DNA of 64,000 bases from Rhinopithecus roxellana (taxonomy: Eukaryota > Chordata > Mammalia > Primates > Cercopithecidae). How positions within the stretch are numbered: position 1 is the first letter of the stretch; the number at the start of each line of letters is the position of its first letter. The stretch spans positions 138,111,808 through 138,175,807 of the forward strand of contig NC_044556.1 in the NCBI RefSeq assembly GCF_007565055.1, given 5' to 3'. The notes under the pieces were generated by a model. The model made no database searches, was not told the DNA's origin, and was given only the letters and a program-made list of their open reading frames with translations. Position numbers and translations under genes: made by a program. Positions 10,612-21,121 of the stretch are shown one piece after another.

Positions 10612-12527
10612 CTCTTTATTCTATCTTCTACAGCTGCCATTTTCGGTAAATATGTATGATCTCATTAATTCTATTTAAATCAGAAAGTCGTCTTTGTGAA
10701 AAGGACTTTACTTAGAACTACAGGTTGAAAACTGAACATTTCCCACCACATAGATTTTTCTTTATGAAAATGTTAGAGTTGAGAATATGAACAACACCTG
10801 ATCTCTGTTATATTTGTATTTACCCTGACTAAGGAAGGGCGGACACTGAGTTTTAGTACAGAGAGCCTATAGTCAGGTATTTCTCTAGTGTAACAATTCT
10901 TTTCATATTACATGAAGGATAAGTAAATGCCTTCACTTTGTAAACAAATCTGTAAACAAAGCGACCAACATCCACTGAAATCCCCTTTCTAACTTACCAA
11001 ACTTAGTGGTTTGTGTTGTGTACTTACAGATCTATTTCTACATATTTGCATTTGTAATGCATTTAATGGTCAAAAACACATACTATTGTATATTACTCTA
11101 AATAAATATAATTCAATTGTAGTATAATTAAGATGAATGTTTTATTATAACTAAATATAATTCAGTTTTTCTTTTATATATACTCAGTAATATGTCTGAG
11201 ATCTTTCCAAATTAGTGTGTTTGGATCCATCATATTCACTTTTACTGCTACAGAGGAATGTCTGAAATCTCTATTTCTGTTTTTTCTAGATTTCAATTCC
11301 TATAATAAAAGTGTCCATCTTGTCATCTACTATACAACTCTCCTGGAGGTCCATTTCTACTGTTTCTTATGTTTTTTCTGGTTTTTAATAATTTAAATTT
11401 ACATTCTGGTATCACTGTTACCTTTTACTGAATGCCAGTCCTTTTATGTTAAAAGAAAAAAAAAAAAACGTTGGAAGTAATTTGTGACTCTGAATATGAG
11501 CTTTCTCCAGAGGAAAGCTTAGCTTATTCCAATGAGGAATTAAGCTTACTTGGAGCTCTGTTTCAGTGGTTGTACGGTTTGCCTGTTTTGATGCATCGTT
11601 ACTGCTTGTGTGTAATTGGTCACATCTGAAAGCCTGGAGCATTTGCCATGTCTCTTCTACCGTAGCAGGCCCTGAGATTGATTTTTTCTTCCTTGCCCTG
11701 GAGAATGATGATAGGTCTACTTCATTTTTCAGACCCTGTGCTGCTTTGGCACATGCTTCATGTTGAAAAAGTTTCACTCACATGTCTTCATGTGCCTTCT
11801 TTTCAATGTCTTCACTCTGTGAGTACAAACTATCTGTGTAGATCTCTGATGCCTTTAAACATACATATTTTTCTAGCTTCTTTAGAGTTTATTGTGTGTA
11901 AGTTATTCCTCCATAGCCAGAAGTTAAAGTGACTTCAAATGGCTTTTTAATACTTAAAAGGTGTCCTTTTCAAATAATATCCTAATCATGTACCATTCGC
12001 AAAAATAAAAATGTAGGCAATATTCTAAGTTGGATAGGAAATTATACATATCCATTGCCTTTAATATTTTAAGATTTTAAATTGTATATCATTTTTATAA
12101 GTAATTTAGCAATACCTATCAAATTTTGGAATGTTCATATATATTGATTCAGTATTTTTCCTTCAAAATATGTATCTTAATTATTATATATTCATACAAA
12201 TGTACTATATAATAAACCTGTAAATGATTTCAGCACTCTTTATAGTAGTAAATCCCTATGACCTACCTGGATTCCATTATTAGTAGATTGATTTTGTAAA
12301 GTTCTGCGAATTAATGCAAGGCAATACTATGTAACTATTAAAAAGGTGAGATAGAAGTACCTACATAGAATCATGAATGAAAACAATCCACAAAACATAT
12401 TGCAATCTTTACAGCATATTAAGTAAAACATGGAATTTTAGAAAACTGTATTTTATATGGCATTATTTTTAATTAAAATGTTGTATTAATGTATGACTAT
12501 GTGTGAAATAGTAATTGCCTGAATGAC
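10612..12527. other. Unique or unassigned sequence with overlapping open frames
   Basis: AT-rich to about 11400. The part at 11180-11400 faintly resembles reverse-strand L1M 3' sequence. From 11418 to 11932 three frames overlap (reverse 119 residues; forward 66 and 84 residues). None has a domain I recognise, and the reverse one runs through an A tract translated as poly-F. An old transposon remnant is more likely than a gene. Confidence 0.4.
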
Positions 12528-12541
12528 AAGAATGGATAAGG

Positions 12542-12820
12542 CGGCTGGGCGCGGTGGCTCATCCAGCACTTTGGGAGGCCGAGGTGGGCAGGTCATGAGT
12601 TCAGGAGATCGAGACCATCCTGGCCAACATGGTGAAACCCCATCTCTGCCAAAAGTAGAAAAATTAGCTGGGCGTAGTGGTGTGCGCCTGTAGTCCCAAC
12701 TACTCAGGAGGCTGAAGCAGGAGAATCACTTGAACCCAAGAGGCAGAGGCTGCAGTGAGCAGAGATCACACCTTTGCACCCCAGCCTGGGCGACAGAGTG
12801 AGACTCCGTCTCAAAAGAAA
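12542..12820 (+). mobile_element. AluS-like, plus
   Basis: A forward Alu from 'ggctgggcgcggtggctc' to 'gagactccgtctcaaaag', with a perfect 14-bp duplication aagaatggataagg (12528-12541 and 12821-12834). The left monomer lacks a few bases ('gcctgtaatc'). The tail is short and already degraded. Confidence 0.95.
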
Positions 12821-12834
12821 AAGAATGGATAAGG

Positions 12835-13790
12835 GAACTGAAAATTGTGGGATTAGGGGTTTAAGTTCATCTTATTTCCACCGTGTTATTTACCTTTACA
12901 TGCCACTCTCCTTATTTAACTTTTTATTGTTGTAGTTGATACAAAATAGGATAATTTGCTCTAAATGGTAAAGTGGAATCAATCTAATCACTGGGCCTGT
13001 AAAACTGACAAAGCAATTAGAGAATGATTTTCATTTTCATTATCTCTTTATTTCAGTGTTACAACTGTATATGTGATAACATGTAAGACAAATGGTATAT
13101 AGATTCAAACCTTTCTCGGTCATCTAAATCCAAATAAAAATGAGCAATATATGACTGATGATCAACATTTAACAGGGCTGTTTTCTCAGAGATTTGGTGC
13201 ATTATCTCATGACTTATGAAGACATAATAGCTAATATTAATATTCTGGTAATATATTAGTGTGATCAGATTTTTTTTTGATTTGTTCAAAAAATTTAACA
13301 AATAGCCATATAAATTATTCATGGGGATGAGTTATCCTTTTGTACCTTTCTCAATAACAAGTTTTTGTATCATTGTTGACAAAGTTTTCAATGTTAACCA
13401 ATGGCTACATGGAGAGTACAAAGTTCAGGAAACTTTCAAATTGTTTTTAGCCATCTGAAGTATTTGTGAAGAGATTAGTATTTAGTTTATTAATCCGAAA
13501 TCAGTTGGTTTAATGAAGATATTGGCTCCAGATTTTGGATCAGGATTTTGAAATAAAACCAGTTACTCTCAAGGCTAATGTTCAAGACATACCAAACTCT
13601 AAGATTTTTCATATGACAAAATTATTTTGCCAAATCTCTGAAAAGGAAGTACCCTGCTGGGTAAACTAGTTACTCTCTAATAGCCAGTTCTAATAGAGCT
13701 GTAGTCTTTATATGGTAAACAGAGTCAAACAAAAATATTCAAAAAAGATATATCTGCACTTCCTCATGCTATCACAGTTCATGCAATTAT
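12835..13790. other. Unique AT-rich sequence
   Basis: No gene or clear repeat. An 87-residue reverse frame (13059-13322) is low-complexity and has no recognised domain. Confidence 0.5.
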
Positions 13791-13825
13791 TTAGGTTGGT
13801 GCAAAAGTAATTGTGGTTTTGCCAT
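13791..13825 (+). mobile_element. MADE1 left half
   Basis: 'ttaggttggtgcaaaagtaa' and the following 15 bases match the left arm of the 80-bp MADE1 palindrome (a mariner-derived MITE). The matching right arm is not adjacent but lies 215 bp away at 14041-14085. Confidence 0.9.
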
Positions 13826-13828
13826 GTG

Positions 13829-14040
13829 ATTTTCATCTCCTTCTCCTTCTGCCATGGGATGTGCCTGTTCCCCCTTTGCCTTCCATCATGATTGTAAGTT
13901 TCCTAGGTCTCCCCAGAAGCCAAGTAGATGCCAGCCCCATATTTTCTGTAAAGCATGCAGAACCATGAGACAATTAAACTCTTTTCTTTATAAATTACCC
14001 AGTCTTGGGTATTTCTTTAAAGCAATGTAAGAAGAGTGCA
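13829..14040 (+). mobile_element. MSTA-like MaLR LTR 3' fragment inside a MADE1
   Basis: It matches the second half of an MSTA-type LTR: 'ggatgtgcctgttccccctt', 'catgattgtaagtttcct', 'ctccccagaagccaag', the AATAAA-proximal 'ttctttataaattacccagt' and 'gggtatttcttt'. Both LTR ends are missing. It aligns well with the LTR at 15615-16024. At its left junction MADE1 and the LTR share the motif gccatgtgat. Confidence 0.85.
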
Positions 14041-14085
14041 TTAAAAGTAATGACAAAAATGACAATTTTTATTGCAACAACCTAA
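14041..14085 (+). mobile_element. MADE1 right half
   Basis: 'ttaaaagtaatgacaaaaat' through 'attgcaacaacctaa' is the right arm of MADE1. Together with 13791-13825 it rebuilds an almost complete element. Confidence 0.85.
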
Positions 14086-15499
14086 TAAAACATTATGAAA
14101 TACAACAGCCAAAATCCCCCACAATTTTGTCCTTTTGATTTTGAATTAGTGTTGCCACAGATATTATGAAACTGGCACTGACACCATTAAGAAAGTTTAA
14201 TTCACCAAGTCTAAGTATATGGGGGAAAATACAGTTTCACATAGTGTGAGTTAATTATTGGATTCCTAATCTATTCTAATGGAGAATCTAGTCTATTAAA
14301 TAATAAATTTAAATTAAATTAAAGCCAGTTACTTTCTGCTTTAAAATACTGATTCTGAGTCAGAAGTGGAAAAAAGTAGAGACAAAGGCACATATAAGCC
14401 ATCACATGTTATAAGGTATTTTAAGACCTAAAATCATAAATCTGGAAATTCAAGTTATTTTAGAACTCAGTTATCTAATTCATACCTTACTTTGATGCAT
14501 GGGTTTATTTTCTGTGAACACTTAATGTATTTATTCTTTTTCAATTATTCACCACTATAAGATAAGTTGTTATGCACGAAAAAACAATTATATGTTAGCA
14601 TATTTAGTTTGTATAAACTTTATCAAATTATGAGTTGAATTAAATATCTCTGCATACCATAATATTTGTTGCATATTAGATTTACTTAAAGCATTCTGGT
14701 TTTGATGAAATTAACCCACAGTTAAAAAACTGAGATCAATATTACATTAGTATTCCACCTTTCAATCCACTGTTCCGCCTTTTTCTTATTTACCATTGCA
14801 GATTGAAAACATCTTTTATCTTTAATGGTTTTAAAACACATCATATATTGCTTTTGTTCAGCTATTTTAGATTATATGAGGAAAAATGCCCTCAGAACTG
14901 ATTGGGAACCAAGTCAATGTGAAGATAATTAGAATGACGAGTTCATTAGGAAACATGTTACTTACTAGAATGACAGATAATTGCCTTTTTTGAGGTCATT
15001 TAATTTAGAATAGATGAAACAAAAGTTTCATTCCATCACTCTGTTAAATAATTGAAGTCAGTAGATTTCTCCGTTTCTATAAGCAAAATAAAAATAACAA
15101 AAATTGAGAAGAACTAATGTTTTCCGTGGAATTATAAAAAGCTAAGTCTTTCCTATTGGAGATATTGAATTATCTAACATTTTAAACAAAACTGTAGAAA
15201 ATAAATGTAACTTGATAAGAGAAACTTATACTTTAAGGAGCAAAATCAAGGTCAATGAAAACAGGGATTTTGTCTACACCTACAGCATCAAATACAGTTT
15301 CTGTCATGTAGTAACTTCTTAACATATATTTGTTGGATAAATAAAATAATGTAAGGTAGTACCAACGATTTTTGACATAAAAATTTTTATCATGGGACTA
15401 GTCTTAAACATACCAATTGTGTTCTTATGAAGAAGTTCTAATCAGTTAGATATTTACTAAATAGTTTAAGCTTCAGTGAAATTTCAGGTATTACAAAGT
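14086..15499. other. Unique AT-rich sequence
   Basis: About 1.4 kb without recognisable gene, RNA or repeat. Confidence 0.5.
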
Positions 15500-15614
15500 T
15501 GGAGTGGATTGAATAATGTCCTTCAAAGATTCACACCCCCTAAACTTTCAGAATGTGACCTTATTTGGAAATTGGTATCTTTGTAGATGTACTTAAGTAA
15601 AAGATCTCAAAATG
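15500..15614 (+). mobile_element. MLT1-type LTR, 5' part
   Basis: 'gattgaataatgtccttcaa', 'cagaatgtgaccttatttgg' and 'tttgtagatgtacttaagt' follow the 5' half of an MLT1-type MaLR LTR. The element resumes at about 16025 after a younger LTR insertion. Confidence 0.7.
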
Positions 15615-16024
15615 AATCACCTGGGATTTCAGGTCTCCACCCAAACCTCATGTTGAATTCTAATCACTGTTGCTGGAAGCCAGGCCTAGTAGGAGGCATT
15701 TGGTTCATGCAGGTTATGAACCTTCATGACTTGTTGCTGTCTTTGTGATAGTGAGTTATCTCGAGATCTGGTGAAGCGATAAAAGTGACCAGATCCACAC
15801 TCTCTCTTTCTTGCCTGCTCCTGCTTTTGCCATGTGATGTGCCTGCTCCCCCTTTGCCTCCCACCATGATTGCAAGTTTCCTGAGGCCTCCCCAGAAGCC
15901 AAGCAGATGCCAGCACCATGCTCCCTGTAAAACTTGCAGAACCTTGAGCCAATTAAATCTCTTTTCTTTATAAATTCCCTAGTCTTGGGTATTTCTTTAT
16001 TGCAACACAAGAATGGCATAACAC
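15615..16024 (+). mobile_element. MSTA-like solo LTR nested in an MLT1-type LTR
   Basis: It matches MSTA along its length: 'ccacccaaacctcatgttga', 'gatagtgagttatctcgaga', 'tgccatgtgatgtgcctgct', 'cctccccagaagccaagca', 'tttctttataaattcccta' and the end 'gcaacacaagaatggc'. No internal genes are present, so it is a solo LTR. Its surroundings are the two halves of an older LTR. Overlapping frames here (62-88 residues, both strands) are chance products. Confidence 0.85.
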
Positions 16025-16312
16025 AGAATGGACCTTAAATCCAATGACTGATGTCTTTATAAGAAGAAAAACATACAGAGAGGCACAAAGTACGTTAAGA
16101 TGGAGGTAAAGATTAGGGTTATGCTGTTATAACTGAAAGGCCAGTCAAAGTATCAGAAGCTGGCAGAGGCAAGGAAGAGTTCTCCTCTAGAAACTACAGA
16201 GGGAACAAGACCCTGCTGAGTCTGGATTTCTGCCTTACAAAACTGAGAATTTTTTTGGCCACCAAGTTTATTTGTTGTGGTAGTTTTAGTAAATTAATAT
16301 AGATCTAGAAAG
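16025..16312 (+). mobile_element. MLT1-type LTR, 3' part
   Basis: It resumes with 'ctgatgtctttataagaag', 'agaagctggcagaggcaagg', 'ctacagagggaacaagaccc' and 'caccaagtttatttgttgtg', the expected order in an MLT1-type LTR 3' half. Confidence 0.7.
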
Positions 16313-16379
16313 CTAGAAAGTGCCTTATTCTCATCCTTAAAATAACAGTAATGTGTAGATTATTCTATAATTGCAACTT

Positions 16380-16879
16380 CCATTAAATCCATCAAGTCAC
16401 TGAGGTTGCAAAACATCGAACTTACACAAAAGCTAAGCAAAGATGAGTGACATTAAGGGGAGATAGGAGACAAACCCTTGATTCTTTGGGGCAAACAACG
16501 AGCAGGTGCCCATGGGAACAGTACCCCCAAGGGAAATTCATGGGGCCTTTCAGACTCTTCGTGAACTAATCAAGTGGTTATGAGAAAGATCTGGGGGAGA
16601 CCAGAAAAAGTCTTCCTCATGTTGTTCAGGTGTGAGTGCTGGGGTAGGGGCATGAGCAGCAACCTCAGTGAGAAAGACATCTAGCCTCTCCTAGATAGGT
16701 GTTTCTCCTTTACCTCTAATTAAAGGTTTAAACTGATGAGAAAATAGCAAATCCAGTCAACATTAGGAAACAGGCTAAGAAACAACTAGATTTCAGAGAA
16801 AAAGAAGGAGAGGAAAATGTCCTGATCTGAAACCATTAGAAAATTCATACTTCTTAGTGAGGGACAGGATAAATAAGAA
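16380..16879 (+). repeat. Probable L1M 5' region
   Basis: The tone and layout resemble the 5' region of an old L1M, which I can recognise more clearly from about 17550 on. Without a database comparison the assignment of this part is inference from continuity across the young AluY. Confidence 0.35.
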
Positions 16880-16889
16880 GTGCTCTTCC
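16880..16889. repeat. Target-site duplication of the AluY (left)
   Basis: gtgctcttcc here is repeated exactly at 17151-17160 after the A tail. Confidence 0.95.
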
Positions 16890-17150
16890 GGAGGCCGAGA
16901 CGGGCGGATCACGAGGTCAGGAGATCGAGACCATCCTGGCTAACATGGTGAAACCCCGTCTCTACTAAAAAAAATATAAAAAACTAGCCGGGCGAGGTGA
17001 TGGGCGCCTGTAGTCCCAGCTACTCAGGAGGCTGAGGCAGGAGAATGGCGTAAACCCGGGAGGCGGAGCTTGCAGTGAGCTGAGATCCGGCCACTGCACT
17101 CCAGCCGGGGCGACAGAGCGAGACTCCGTCAAAAAAAAAAAAAAAAAAAA
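16890..17150 (+). mobile_element. Young 5'-truncated AluY, Old World monkey type, plus
   Basis: It starts within the left monomer at 'ggaggccgagacgggcgg' and runs to a pure A20 tail. 'gggcgaggtgatgggcgcct', 'gagaatggcgtaaacccggg' and 'gagatccggccactgcactc' are typical of cercopithecid AluY. The exact 10-bp duplication (16880-16889, 17151-17160) shows insertion by L1 machinery with 5' truncation. Confidence 0.95.
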
Positions 17151-17160
17151 GTGCTCTTCC

Positions 17161-17910
17161 CCAGACACAGGAGCACAGTTCACACCTAAGATGGACAATA
17201 AACTAGAAAAACAAAATTTGACTTGCCCACCTCCATGCACCACCACCTCCACCATCAGGCCCACAAATTCAATAATAAGCAATCTACTACTGGGGAGGGG
17301 GGCAAAAGAGCATGGAACAATAAACTCTTTAGGAAGTTATTTATGTTGAAGGTAGGGCACGTACTGTGAAAAACACTCTTGGGAAATCATCCCCCATCCT
17401 AAGCACAAGGTGACTCTAGAGGAAGGTGAAGCCTGTGGGGAATTGGTAACAACGAAGGAAACAACAAATCCCAGACTCAGCTCAACTGGCTGGATTGATT
17501 CAATTACTCACAACACAGGTCTACCACAAAACAGGTGTGGCCCCAGAAATAGATAGTTACTATCTATCTCAGTTTTCACTGCTTTATAGAAGACGTCAAC
17601 TTTCAACAACAACAAAAAGGGAGACACCTAAATAAGGAAGAATAAGCAACATATGTTCCAGAGACAGAGTCAGTCTCAGCTCCCACCCAGAAGTTAGAAT
17701 TATCAGGTTGGGAATATAAAGTACCTATTATTAATATGTTAACTACTTTAATATAAAAGGTGAACAACATACATAGGTAATTTTTGCAGAGAGATGGAGA
17801 TTATAAGGAAAAATAAAATTTATAGAAATGAGAAGCATGGTAACAAAGAAGAATGCCTTTAACAGGCTCAGCAATATACTTTGATTCAACAAAAGCATGG
17901 ATCATAGAAT
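17161..17910 (+). repeat. L1M 5' UTR / ORF1 region, degraded
   Basis: From about 17550 the order 'cacccagaagttagaattat', 'gaatataaagtacctatt', 'ttaatatgttaactactt', 'cagagagatggagatta' and 'gaagaatgcctttaacagg' follows the L1M region upstream of and into ORF1. The part 17161-17550 is assigned by continuity only. No open frame survives. Confidence 0.55.
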
Positions 17911-17929
17911 AAAAAAAATAGCATGAGTT

Positions 17930-18690
17930 GAATTCATACTAATAAAATTTTTTCAAAGACACTGCTAAGAGAATTAAAAGATAAGCCACAGATTGGGAGA
18001 AAAATATTTACAAATAACCTATCTGGTAAAAAACTTATTTCTAAAACATATAAAGAGCGCTTGGAACTCATTAATAAGAAACAACACAAACAAAAAATGG
18101 GTAAGAACTTAAAGAGAGCCTTCACCAAAGGAGATAAAAGAATCTCACTTGAAAAGATGTTCAACATTATTAGTCATTCAAAAAAATGTAACCGAAAACA
18201 AAATGTGATATCATTACACAATTATTAGAGTAGTGAAAACAAAGTAAAATAGGACGAAAACGTAAAGAGCTGATAAATATGTAGAGCAACTAGAACTCTC
18301 ATATATTGCTGGTGAGAATACAAAATGGTATAGTCAAATTAGACAGTTCCTTAAAAAGTTAAAAGTAGGTTTGCCATATAACCTGGCAATCCCACTCACA
18401 GATTGCCCAAGTAAAATGAAATCTTATGTTCACCCTCAAACCTATCTGTGATTTCATATAGCAGCTTTATTCATAATCATCTGAATAAGAAACAACCAAA
18501 ATTTTTCATGGTAAGGAATGAAAGAATAAGCTATCATATCTTCATTCCATGGCATACCACTCAGTAATCATAAAAATTGAATAAATTTCTGATACATTTA
18601 ATAATTTGGATGAATCCGAAATGTATACAATTAATGAAGTCAACCAGACTTCAACTGCTACATAGTGCATGTTTCTATGTCTATGATATT
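17930..18690 (+). repeat. L1M ORF2 3' portion, plus, decayed
   Basis: 'aagataagccacagattggg', 'aaaatatttacaaataacct', 'cattaataagaaacaacaca', 'gaaaagatgttcaacattat' and 'tcatatattgctggtgagaa' follow the 3' third of L1 ORF2 in order. Stops and indels are frequent. The 77-residue reverse frame at 17934-18167 is antisense to this ORF2 and is not a gene. Most of ORF2 between the 5' region and this part is missing. Confidence 0.9.
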
Positions 18691-18970
18691 CTTTCTCCCT
18701 CATTTTATGCAGGTCTTTGCTCAAATGTCACTTAATCAGCAAGGCTTACCATATCACCCAGTCTAAAAGAGCTCCCCACATTCCCATCATACACTTTTGC
18801 TTACCTATATTTTACTTTCTATGTAGCATTAATATATAGCAAGTATTTACTGATTTACTATATATATCCCTCAGTGGAATATAAGCTCCATGAGGGTAGA
18901 CACATTTTTATCCCTATTTGTCTGGAACATGTAGATGCTCCATAAATATTACTGAATAGATAAATGGTTG
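18691..18970 (+). repeat. L2 3' end, plus
   Basis: 'gcaggtctttgctcaaatgt', 'gaatataagctccatgaggg' and 'gatgctccataaatattact' give the classic L2 3' terminus. It abuts the 3'-truncated L1M. Confidence 0.9.
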
Positions 18971-19556
18971 ATACAGCAACATCAGGACATTATTGATTAG
19001 TAGCTATGTCAGTAGTAGCTTCTACATGATCATCAAATTTGGGTTTAAATACACATCTAAGGACAGTGGTCACCACTGAGCAGACAAATCATGAAAACAC
19101 AGACAAGACAGAGGAAGGCCACCATTGAACATACACTATTATTAATCAAGCAGTCACACAAGTGGGTGGGGAATGGGGAGTATTTATATTATGCATCTAT
19201 GCCTCATGAGTTTTCAGGATAATCTGGAAGTACATTTCCTGTTCATCTTGTGATTATTGTTATATTTTTAAGTTATTTCTGTAAAGATGAACATATTTTT
19301 ACTGTTTACCCTATCTTGTTTTTTCACATAATTACTTTATGAATACCTGCTTATGGAAAGTATCAAAAGTATTATAATTTTACTTGATTATGTTTGCAGT
19401 ATGTGTGTGTACACTTGTGTATGTTTTCTATGTTTGCAATAAGTGTATTCTTGTGTGTGTATTCTTGTGTGTGTGTGTTTTGTGTAAACAAATTTAGAAG
19501 TCATTTATGTTTGCCTTAAATATCCACTAACTGAAAACTGAGAAAGATTAGCCCAG
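18971..19556. other. Unique sequence with TG-rich patch
   Basis: It includes an interrupted TG-rich stretch at 19397-19487 (several short (TG)n runs separated by 'tattct'). No gene seen. Confidence 0.5.
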
Positions 19557-19564
19557 GAGAGTCC

Positions 19565-19565
19565 T

Positions 19566-19604
<39 letters not shown>

Positions 19605-19924
19605 GTTTGTTTTGTTTTTTGTTTTAGAGACGGAGTCTTGCTCTGTTGCCCAGGCTGGAGTGCAGTGGCACAATCTCGGCTGACTGCAAACTCCACCTCC
19701 CAGGTTCAAACCATTCTCCTGCCTCAGCCTCCCAAGTAGCTGGGACTACAGGTGCCTGCCACCACGCCTAGATAATTTATTTATTTTTTATTTTTTTTGT
19801 ATTTTTAGTAGAGATGGGGTTTCACCATATTGGCCAGGCTGGTCTTGAACTCCTGACCTCGTGATCCTCCCGCCTTGGCCTCCCAAAGTGCTGGGATTAC
19901 AAGTGTGAGCCACCGTGCCTGGCC
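19565..19924 (-). mobile_element. AluS-like, minus, with (GTT)n tail
   Basis: Reverse Alu ending 'gtgcctggcc', flanked by the duplication gagagtcc (19557-19564, 19925-19932). Its tail has become about 12 GTT units (19568-19603), that is (AAC)n in the Alu sense. A T-rich insertion lies in the middle linker (about 19773-19800). Confidence 0.95.
19568..19603. repeat. (GTT)12 microsatellite
   Basis: About 12 uninterrupted units growing from the Alu tail; likely polymorphic. Read in reverse it gives a poly-N run in a 63-residue frame, which is an artefact. Confidence 0.95.
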
Positions 19925-19936
19925 GAGAGTCCACTT

Positions 19937-19961
19937 AAAAAAAAAAAAAAAAAAAAAAAAA
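19937..19961. repeat. Poly-A tract (25 A) outside the Alu duplication
   Basis: It lies just beyond the right target-site duplication of the Alu, so it is not that Alu's own tail. Confidence 0.9.
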
Positions 19962-20415
19962 GTCTATACTTACCAAAGGGATTTGATAACAGTTAGTTGT
20001 ATAAATGGGACAACAATTAGACAAAAAGCCTTCATAAAATTATAATGGTCTTAAAATGAATCAATTCGTAATCAAAAGGAGCACAAACACTTAGTAAACA
20101 AAATTAATAATGGCCTAAAGATTTAATCACTTCAACGTGATGGAATTGCATAAAAGGAATTATCCCAGCCAGGTGGAAATATATCTATTCCCTTTGAGAC
20201 TATCTGGATTAAAACACATTTTACTTCAATTTGATAATGCCTAATTTTAGTAATTAACAAATCTGACTCTTGGGAATGTTTTTCTTCCATCTAACTTAAA
20301 CAGAGTAAGCTAATAAGTAATTAGCTCATCTAAATGCCTTGTAAGGTGTAATCCCTAAGTTCCATCTAGATGTCTCGATTCTCTTTGTTCTGTTTTTGCA
20401 TCACTAATTGTTTCA
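19962..20415. other. Unique AT-rich sequence
   Basis: No gene or recognisable repeat. Confidence 0.5.
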
Positions 20416-20424
20416 CTTTAAGCT

Positions 20425-20699
20425 TTTTTTTTTTTTTTTTTTTTCCAGAGAGTCTCACTCTGTTCCCCAGGCTTGAGGGCAATGGTGTGCTCTTGGCTCA
20501 CTGCAACCTCCACCTCCTGTGTTCAAGCAATTTTCCTGCTTCAGTCTCCCTAGTAGCTGGGACTACAGGCACATACCAGGACGCCTGGCTAATTTTCGTA
20601 TTTTTAGTAGAGAGAGGGTTCCACCATGTTGGCCAGGCTGGTCTCAAACTCCTGACCTCAGGTGATCCGCCCACCTCGGCCTCACAAAGTGCTGGGACA
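20425..20699 (-). mobile_element. Alu (AluS/J-like), minus, 5' end missing
   Basis: T tail then 'agagtctcactctgttcccc' to 'cacaaagtgctgggac'; about 30 bp of the Alu 5' end is absent. The duplication ctttaagct (20416-20424) / ccttaagct (20700-20708) has one mismatch. The 111-residue forward frame is Alu antisense. Confidence 0.95.
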
Positions 20700-20708
20700 C
20701 CTTAAGCT

Positions 20709-21113
20709 ATTTTTAATTTTGTGAAACATTTTCCAATTAAAAACAGATAAGTAAACACGAGTAAATGCTTCATTTAATATTATGCTGCTTGTCTGTGGAA
20801 GAATAACCTTTTAACTCTTCAGAAGATAACATTTCCTTCTTTGGTGTTCTAATTAACAAACTGCACAATTCTAGTTTTATGTAGTAATTCCTCATTTATT
20901 TTATGTCTCAGAGTTTCATTTTCTAAATGACTTCCATAGCAATCCTCCAAATTCAGTACCTGGCTCAGTTCTTAAGTTATGGGATACATAAAAAGCTAAC
21001 CTGATATTTCTGTCTTAGGTCTATCCTCTTATCTTCCAACTTTTGTAGGAATCTTTCATAAGAATTGATGATTCCATTTACTTTCTCTACAAGCTTTTGC
21101 TCACGGTTTGATT
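20709..21113. other. Unique sequence
   Basis: No gene or recognisable repeat. Confidence 0.5.
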
Positions 21114-21121
21114 TTTCCATG

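Noticed and set aside
17934..18167. 77-residue hydrophobic reverse frame resembling a membrane protein
   Set aside because: It is antisense to L1M ORF2; the apparent hydrophobicity comes from T-rich codons.
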